10,491 nucleotides of DNA from Pseudomonadota bacterium. GTDB taxonomy: Bacteria > Pseudomonadota > Alphaproteobacteria > Rhizobiales > Xanthobacteraceae. Positions 5,958-10,491 of this stretch are shown piece by piece. Each line of letters begins with the position of its first letter. The stretch's first letter is position 1. A program made the position numbers and the translations under genes. Where the stretch lies: contig JAEXYA010000002.1 in NCBI GenBank assembly GCA_023451825.1, positions 1 to 10,491 of the forward strand. Reading direction: 5' to 3'. Under the pieces are notes generated by a model, which saw only the letters and a list, made by a program, of their open reading frames with translations, was not told where the DNA came from and did no database searches.

Positions 5958-7208
5958 ATGACCACCTACAAGTCCGATTTCCTCAACGTGCTCGACCAGC
6001 GCGGCCTGATCCATCAGGTCTCCGACGCGCAAGCACTGGATGCCGCCTGCTGCAAGGGACCGGTCACGGCTTATGTGGGCTATGACGCCACGGCGACCAG
6101 CCTGCATATCGGCAACCTGATCTCGGTAACCATGCTGTACTGGTTCCAGCAGACCGGGCATCGCCCGATCACGCTGATGGGCGGCGGCACCTCGATGGTC
6201 GGCGATCCCTCGTTCCGCGACGACCAGCGCTCATTGCTGACGGTCGAAAAGATCGCGGAGAATATCGAAGGCATCAAGAAGATCTTCGGCAAGATGCTGC
6301 GTTACGGCGACGGCCCGACCGACGCGCTGATGGTCAACAATGCCGACTGGCTCTTGAAGCTGAACTATGTCGAATTCCTGCGCGATGTCGGCCGCCACTT
6401 CTCGGTCAACCGCATGCTGTCCTTCGACAGCGTGAAGCTGCGCCTCGACCGTGACCAGTCGCTGTCGTTCCTCGAATTCAACTACATGATCATGCAGGGC
6501 TACGATTTCACCGAGCTCAACCGGCGCTACGGCACGATCCTGCAGATGGGCGGCTCCGACCAGTGGGGCAACATCATCAACGGCGTCGATCTCAGCCATC
6601 GCATGGGTGGCCCGCAGCTCTATGCGCTGACCACGCCGCTGCTGACGAAATCTTCCGGCGAAAAGATGGGCAAGTCGGCCTCCGGCGCTGTCTGGCTCAA
6701 TGGCGACCTCTTCAGCCCCTATGATTTCTGGCAGTATTTCCGCAACACTGAGGACGCCGATGTCGGCCGCTTCCTGAAGGTGTTTACACGCTTGCCGCTG
6801 GACGAGATCGCGAAGCTTGCCGCGCTCGGCGGTTCGGAGATCAACGAGGCGAAGAAGATTCTCGCAACCGAGGCCACAGCCGTCGTGCATGGCCGCGAGG
6901 CCGCCGATGCGGCTGCCGAGACGGCGCGCAAGACGTTCGAGGAAGGCGCGCTCGCCGAGAGCCTGCCGACCGTCAATATTCCGCGCGCCGAACTGGATGC
7001 CGGGATCGGCGTCCTTGCCGCCTTCGTCAACGCCGGTTTCGTCGCGTCGAATGGCGAAGCACGCCGCCAGATCAAGGGCGGCGGATTGAGGGTCAACGAC
7101 GTCGCCGTCAATGACGAGAAGATGCTGCTCACGCCGGATCAGTTGACGGAGGGCGTGATCAAGCTCTCCCTCGGAAAGAAGCGGCATATTCTGCTGAAGC
7201 CGGAGTAG
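5958..7208 (+). CDS. tyrS: Tyrosyl-tRNA synthetase
   Basis: This class I aminoacyl-tRNA synthetase activates tyrosine with ATP and charges tRNA-Tyr in the cytoplasm. All hallmarks of the 416-residue bacterial enzyme are present: tyrosine pocket Tyr39 and Asp43 region (AYVGYDAT), the HIGH-type motif HIGN (50-53), GGGTSMVGDPS (75-85), the tyrosine-binding GGSDQWGN (198-205), the KMSKS-type motif KMGKS (236-240), and a C-terminal S4 RNA-binding domain from about 344 (NGEARRQIKGGGLRVND, 365-381). Replacement of the first Ser in KMSKS by Gly is tolerated in class I enzymes. The ATG is preceded by CCCGAACCG with no clear Shine-Dalgarno, but the sequence from MTTYKSDFLN onward is family-like and no better start exists. 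It is divergent from anmK and appears monocistronic; REP-like hairpins begin 8 nt after the stop. Confidence 0.97.
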   Translation: MTTYKSDFLNVLDQRGLIHQVSDAQALDAACCKGPVTAYVGYDATATSLHIGNLISVTMLYWFQQTGHRPITLMGGGTSMVGDPSFRDDQRSLLTVEKIAENIEGIKKIFGKMLRYGDGPTDALMVNNADWLLKLNYVEFLRDVGRHFSVNRMLSFDSVKLRLDRDQSLSFLEFNYMIMQGYDFTELNRRYGTILQMGGSDQWGNIINGVDLSHRMGGPQLYALTTPLLTKSSGEKMGKSASGAVWLNGDLFSPYDFWQYFRNTEDADVGRFLKVFTRLPLDEIAKLAALGGSEINEAKKILATEATAVVHGREAADAAAETARKTFEEGALAESLPTVNIPRAELDAGIGVLAAFVNAGFVASNGEARRQIKGGGLRVNDVAVNDEKMLLTPDQLTEGVIKLSLGKKRHILLKPE

Positions 7209-7216
7209 AACGCAGC

Positions 7217-7320
7217 GGCCGTAGGATGGGTCGAGCGAAGCGATACCCATCACAACAGGCACGGAGTATGTGGTGATGGGTATCGCTCCGGCGCGCCTGC
7301 GCTCAACCCATCCCACGGCC
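7217..7320. repeat. Inverted pair of REP-like intergenic repeats
   Basis: The arms 7217-7253 and 7273-7320 are imperfect inverted copies. Both share the unit GGCCGTrGGATGGGTyGAGCG, then AGCGATACCCATCAC. Each arm is itself a small hairpin (GATGGGT pairing with ACCCATC). The right arm carries about 11 extra bases, CAGGCGCGCCG, in its apex. Repeats of this GGATGGGT...ACCCATC type are, to my knowledge, dispersed in many copies through intergenic regions of Bradyrhizobium and other proteobacteria. It lies between tyrS and the transporter gene and may cap the tyrS mRNA. Confidence 0.7.
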
Positions 7321-7361
7321 ACCTCTGCATAGCCGTATTCATCCAGCGCACTTGCCCATCG

Positions 7362-7374
7362 CGCGCGAAGCGCG
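7362..7374. repeat. Small CGCGC-GAA-GCGCG hairpin before the transporter gene
   Basis: A 5-bp GC stem with a GAA loop lies 42 nt before the transporter start. Its core GCGAAGCG recurs in the REP-like arm at 7235-7242 and in the hairpin after the transporter gene. The rest of 7321-7400 shows no gene and no clear promoter. Confidence 0.3.
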
Positions 7375-7400
7375 TCCCATGGCGTTATCGCAACCGCCGT

Positions 7401-7410
7401 GGAAGAAGAG
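7401..7410 (+). promoter_or_regulatory. Purine-rich ribosome binding site deciding the transporter start
   Basis: GGAAGAAGAG lies 6 nt before the ATG at 7417. The in-frame GTG at 7399 has no comparable upstream site, and starting there would place this purine tract inside the coding region. Confidence 0.5.
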
Positions 7411-7416
7411 CGCCTG

Positions 7417-8634
7417 ATGAATCTGAAGTCGTCCCAACGGATCGGGCTCTCCGTCCTCGGCCTCAGTTTTACGTTCTCGTTGTTTGGTCGGGGACTACAG
7501 GAGAGTTTTTCGGTCTTCCTGCTTCCGATTTCGCAATCCTTCGGCTGGGACCGCAGCGAGGTCGTGTCCATCTATTCGCTGACGGCACTCTGCGTCGGCC
7601 TGTCATCGCCGTTGATCGGTCGGCTGTTCGATCGTTCGGGGCCTCGGACGGTTTTCGTCCTCGGCCTTTCCGTGCTTGGGCTTTCGCTCCTGGCAGCCGC
7701 CTATGCGCAATATCTCTGGCAGTTTCAAATCGCCCTCGGCGCCTGCTTCGGCTTTGCGGTCGCCTGTATCGGCAACGTCCCTAACGCGCTTTTGCTTGGA
7801 CGCTGGTTCGGCAAGCGGCTGCCCCTGGCGATGTCCGTGTTCTACTCGGCGACGGGCGCGGGCGTGCTCGTGATGTTGCCGCTCACGCAGCTTCTCATCG
7901 ATCACATCGAGTGGCGCGGCACCTATCGCGTCTTGGGCGTCGTAGCGCTCGCTTTGTTGGTGCCGACGCTTTTCTTGCCATGGCAAACGATCAGTGCGGG
8001 ATCACCGCATCTCGAGAGGCCGCAGAAACCGGACGATATCGTGGATGAAGGCTGGACCCTTCCATCCGCCATGCGCCATCACGCCTTTTGGGCTTTGTTC
8101 GGCACGTTCTTCTTCACCGCCATCGGCATGTTTGCCATTACACCTCAGGTGGTTGCCTATCTCGTCGATGTCGGATTTCCTCCTTTGCAAGCAGCCACGG
8201 CCTGGGGTTTCAGCGGCATCGCGCTCCTGTGTGGCATGCTTGGCATCAGCTGGCTCGACGGCGTGATCGGCCGGCGCCCATCGATCCTGTTCAGCTATTC
8301 CTGCTCGCTGCTTGGCATCGTGATGCTGTGGCTGCTGCAGTGGTATCCGAGCTACATTCTACTCACGGGATTCGTCGTCTGCTTCGGCAGCATGGTCGGC
8401 TCACGCGGGCCGCTACTCTCAGCGACGGCGATGAAGATATTTCGCGGCAGGCGCATGGGCACGATATACGGCGCCATCACCTTCGGCAGCGGCCTCGGCG
8501 CAGCACTGGGCTCATGGAGCGGCGGCCTGTTGCATGACTGGACGCAGAGCTACAACTCGCTACTAGCCTTTGCGCTCATCAGCGTCGTGCTCGGCATGAT
8601 CCCATTTCTCGTCGTGCCCGCGCTTCGCAACTGA
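7417..8634 (+). CDS. Major facilitator superfamily transporter, 12 TM, substrate unknown
   Basis: This is a 405-residue inner-membrane secondary carrier. About twelve hydrophobic helices are visible, starting with residues 9-25 and ending with 380-402, split by a central hydrophilic loop (about 190-218, HLERPQKPDD region). MFS signature A between TM2 and TM3 reads GRLFDRSGPR (68-77), and the equivalent loop in the second half carries DGVIGRRP (281-288). The overall look, with GRGLQESFSVFLLPIS in TM1 and SFGWDRSEVVSIYSL before TM2, resembles the monocarboxylate / oxalate-formate antiporter branch, which suggests an organic-acid substrate; that is a guess from resemblance. The start ATG follows GGAAGAAGAG. 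No catabolic enzyme or regulator gene is adjacent to name a substrate. It is flanked on both sides by hairpins sharing GCGAAGCG, which would fit insertion of an accessory gene between repeats. Confidence 0.9.
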   Translation: MNLKSSQRIGLSVLGLSFTFSLFGRGLQESFSVFLLPISQSFGWDRSEVVSIYSLTALCVGLSSPLIGRLFDRSGPRTVFVLGLSVLGLSLLAAAYAQYLWQFQIALGACFGFAVACIGNVPNALLLGRWFGKRLPLAMSVFYSATGAGVLVMLPLTQLLIDHIEWRGTYRVLGVVALALLVPTLFLPWQTISAGSPHLERPQKPDDIVDEGWTLPSAMRHHAFWALFGTFFFTAIGMFAITPQVVAYLVDVGFPPLQAATAWGFSGIALLCGMLGISWLDGVIGRRPSILFSYSCSLLGIVMLWLLQWYPSYILLTGFVVCFGSMVGSRGPLLSATAMKIFRGRRMGTIYGAITFGSGLGAALGSWSGGLLHDWTQSYNSLLAFALISVVLGMIPFLVVPALRN

Positions 8635-8642
8635 CGCCCCGC

Positions 8643-8657
8643 GTTCGCGAAGCGAAC
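8643..8657. repeat. GTTCGC-GAA-GCGAAC hairpin after the transporter gene
   Basis: A perfect 6-bp stem with a GAA loop starts 9 nt after the stop codon. It has no T-run, so at best it is a weak or factor-dependent terminator. A tandem CACGATT duplication (8671-8684) follows it. The 105-bp gap to the chemotaxis gene shows no convincing promoter. Confidence 0.35.
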
Positions 8658-8730
8658 AAGCTGAGCTGCTCACGATTCACGATTGATAAGCGACTCGTGG
8701 GTACAAGAGTGCCAGTTCTTGCTCTGCTCC

Positions 8731-8734
8731 GAGG
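8731..8734 (+). promoter_or_regulatory. Ribosome binding site deciding the chemoreceptor start
   Basis: GAGG lies 5 nt before the ATG at 8740. The frame is open upstream to a TTG at 8683, but that would place 19 polar residues before the usual short basic leader MNFLSRFTIRTK that precedes TM1. Confidence 0.55.
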
Positions 8735-8739
8735 TCGTC

Positions 8740-10434
8740 ATGAATTTTCTTAGTCGTTTCACGATCCGTACCAAGCTGACCAGCATGGTGCTCGTTTCCG
8801 CCGCATCGATCTGCGCAGTGATCGCCGTTGCCGCGTCACTCAGCCAGAAGCGCATGCAACAGGATCGCATGGAGCAGCTCCACACCGCGACCGACATGAT
8901 GGTGGGCATGGCTGAAGGCCTGCAAGAAGAAGTCACCGCCGGCAAGCTCAGCCTTGCCGATGCACAGATGCAATTCCGGATGCGCGCACGCACGATGACC
9001 TTCGGCAACAAGCAAGGCTATCTTGTCGCCTATCGCCCCGACGGCGTCATTCTCGTCAATGCCGGCAATCCCAAGCTCGAAGACAAGAACACGGGCGCCA
9101 AGGACTCCAACGGCGTGCTGATTTCGAAAGCGATCATCGACGCCGGCAAGCAGAGCGCGAGCGGCGGCATGACCTACTATCTGTATCCGCGCCCCGGCCA
9201 GACCGAACCCACCGCCAAGATGGTCTATGCCCGTCACTTCGCACCATGGGACGCCTCCATCAGCACCGGCCTCTATGTCGACGATCTCGACGCCGACGTG
9301 AATGCGTTGCTCGTCCGTCTCGGCTCGCTCGGCGCCGCCGTGCTCGGCCTGATGGCGCTGCTGTCGTGGCTGATCACCAGCGACGTCCTCGGTGGTCTCC
9401 GCCGCCTGCAGGCGCGCATGCATGAAATCGCCAATGGCGCTCTGGACGAGAGCGTGGCGGAAGTCGCCCGCGGCGACGAGATCGGCCGCATGGCCGAGAC
9501 GCTGGAAATGCTGCGCCAAACCTCGCTCACCGCCCGAACGCTGCAGGCCGAACAGGTCGCGCTCGAACAGCGCAGCGAGGCGGAGAAGCGTGATGCACTG
9601 ATCGCGCTCGCCGATCGCTTCGACGCCTCGGTCGGCCAGCTTGTCGGCCTGATGGCTTCGGGCTCGACCGAACTGGAAGCCACTGCCAAGTCGATGTCGG
9701 GCACCGCCGCCAGCACCAACGACCGTGCCGGCGTGGTCAGCACCGCGGCCAACCAGGCTTCTACGCGCGTTCAGACCGTCGCGGCGGCCGCGGAAGAACT
9801 CTCATCTTCGATCTCCGAAATCGCACGACAGATGGCACAGTCGGCCAAGATCACCACCCATGCGGTGGAGAGCGCCCGCCGCACCGACACCATCGTTCGT
9901 GCTTTGGCCGAGGGCGCACAGCAGATCGAAGAGGTCGTGGACCTGATCTCGACCATCGCCGCGCAGACCAACCTGCTCGCACTGAATGCCACCATCGAGG
10001 CAGCGCGCGCCGGCGATGCCGGCAAGGGCTTTGCCGTGGTCGCCACCGAAGTGAAGAGCCTCGCTGGCCAGACCGCCAGCGCGACCAAGGAGATCGTCAG
10101 CCGTATCGCGCAGATCCAGGGCGCGACCAAGGAGGCGGTGGACGCGATCCAGGGTATCACCACCACCATCGAGGAAGTCTCGGCCATCGCCACCACGATC
10201 GGTTCGGCCATCGAGGAGCAAGGCGCAGCGACCGCCGAGATCGCCCGCAACGTCACGCAGACCGCCCAAGCGACGCAGGACGTCACCACCAATATCGGTG
10301 GCGTTACCAATGCCGCGCATGAGACCGGCAATGCTGCCACCATGGTGCTGAGCGCAGCATCCGGCCTGTCCAAGCAGGCCGAGCAACTCACCGGCGAAGT
10401 GAACACTTTCCTGGCCGGCGTCCGCGCCGCCTGA
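8740..10434 (+). CDS. Methyl-accepting chemotaxis protein with periplasmic single-cache sensor
   Basis: This 564-residue transmembrane chemoreceptor signals to CheA/CheW. Order: short basic N-terminus, TM1 (about 13-33), periplasmic domain (about 34-190) of the single-cache type with FGNKQGYLVAYRPDGVILVN (88-107) and YARHFAPWDASISTGLYVDD (163-182), TM2 (about 192-213), HAMP (about 214-267, with GGLRRLQARMHEIANG and RGDEIGRMAETLEMLR), then a cytoplasmic helical hairpin. The highly conserved tip that contacts CheA/CheW is intact: STIAAQTNLLALNATIEAAR then AGDAGKGFAVVATEVKSLAG (404-443). Ala-, Thr- and Glu-rich heptads on both sides supply candidate methylation sites. The C-terminus FLAGVRAA lacks the NWETF-type CheR/CheB tether, as in most alphaproteobacterial receptors. 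Cache domains of this type often bind small carboxylates, but the ligand is not readable. The gene stands alone, with an intrinsic terminator 20 nt after its stop; no che gene is nearby. Confidence 0.95.
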   Translation: MNFLSRFTIRTKLTSMVLVSAASICAVIAVAASLSQKRMQQDRMEQLHTATDMMVGMAEGLQEEVTAGKLSLADAQMQFRMRARTMTFGNKQGYLVAYRPDGVILVNAGNPKLEDKNTGAKDSNGVLISKAIIDAGKQSASGGMTYYLYPRPGQTEPTAKMVYARHFAPWDASISTGLYVDDLDADVNALLVRLGSLGAAVLGLMALLSWLITSDVLGGLRRLQARMHEIANGALDESVAEVARGDEIGRMAETLEMLRQTSLTARTLQAEQVALEQRSEAEKRDALIALADRFDASVGQLVGLMASGSTELEATAKSMSGTAASTNDRAGVVSTAANQASTRVQTVAAAAEELSSSISEIARQMAQSAKITTHAVESARRTDTIVRALAEGAQQIEEVVDLISTIAAQTNLLALNATIEAARAGDAGKGFAVVATEVKSLAGQTASATKEIVSRIAQIQGATKEAVDAIQGITTTIEEVSAIATTIGSAIEEQGAATAEIARNVTQTAQATQDVTTNIGGVTNAAHETGNAATMVLSAASGLSKQAEQLTGEVNTFLAGVRAA

Positions 10435-10454
10435 TCCGAACGGCAAAAAAATAG

Positions 10455-10486
10455 AGGGCGCGGTCAGCGATGACCGCGCCCTTTTT
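10455..10486 (+). terminator. Intrinsic terminator after the chemoreceptor gene
   Basis: AGGGCGCGGTCA (10455-10466) and TGACCGCGCCCT (10471-10482) form a perfect 12-bp stem with a GCGA loop, ending in TTTTT (10482-10486). The seven A at 10445-10451 upstream would give a U-run on the opposite strand, so it may also stop transcription entering from the right. Confidence 0.93.
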
Positions 10487-10491
10487 GCTTC

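Noticed and set aside
6231..7571. Long minus-strand open frame of 446 codons antisense to tyrS
   Set aside because: It is the antisense shadow of a high-GC gene. Its translation is rich in Arg, Ala, His and Asp with no domain pattern, and it runs across the REP-like repeats and into the transporter gene.
8671..8684. Tandem CACGATT CACGATT as a possible attachment site or regulatory repeat
   Set aside because: Only two 7-bp copies, no partner elsewhere in the window, and no integrase or tRNA gene nearby; it looks like a simple slippage duplication.
8715..8735. A TGGCAC element on the minus strand resembling a sigma-54 -24 site, just before the chemoreceptor gene
   Set aside because: It faces away from the chemoreceptor and toward the end of the transporter gene, and the -12 GC dinucleotide at the required 10-bp distance is replaced by CC. 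The plus-strand reading has no GG at -24.
9771..10446. Two overlapping minus-strand frames opposite the chemoreceptor signalling domain
   Set aside because: They are low-complexity Ala/Val/Ser or Gly/Asp/Arg translations produced by the repetitive heptad codons of the receptor, with no start signal of their own.

Overview
The window looks like ordinary chromosome from an alphaproteobacterium of the Bradyrhizobium / Rhodopseudomonas / Afipia group (Nitrobacteraceae). The evidence is the high GC content, the porin with the rhizobial N-terminal cysteine signature, a Suf operon headed by an IscS-type cysteine desulfurase, the adjacent divergent anmK and tyrS genes, and protein sequences that read like that group. 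The genus is an inference from protein style, because no rRNA or other phylogenetic marker is present.

Layout from left to right. (1) Positions 1-1921, minus strand: the start of a suf iron-sulfur cluster operon, with a cysteine desulfurase first and then sufB, which runs off the left edge. (2) Positions 1922-2140: a divergent intergenic region with a perfect 16-bp palindrome. (3) Positions 2141-2788, plus strand: a small alpha/beta hydrolase of unknown substrate. It converges on a large outer-membrane porin (2862-4391, minus) across a bidirectional terminator. (4) Positions 4392-4706: the porin upstream region, rich in symmetric repeats. (5) anmK (4707-5816, minus) and tyrS (5958-7208, plus) diverge from a shared 141-bp region. 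(6) Positions 7209-7416: an imperfect inverted pair of REP-like repeats. (7) A 12-TM major facilitator transporter (7417-8634). (8) A cache-type methyl-accepting chemotaxis protein (8740-10434), closed by a strong intrinsic terminator at the right edge.

Functionally this is a string of mostly independent housekeeping and envelope genes. They cover Fe-S cluster assembly, outer-membrane permeability, recycling of cell-wall anhydro-MurNAc, tyrosine tRNA charging, solute transport and chemotaxis. Only the desulfurase and sufB form an evident operon, with sulfur mobilised by the first used for clusters built on the second. I found no CRISPR array, tRNA, rRNA, transposase, phage gene or toxin-antitoxin pair, and no convincing novel multi-gene system. 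The more interesting signals are non-coding: the operator-like repeats before the porin, the palindrome between suf and the hydrolase, and the hairpin repeats around the transporter gene.
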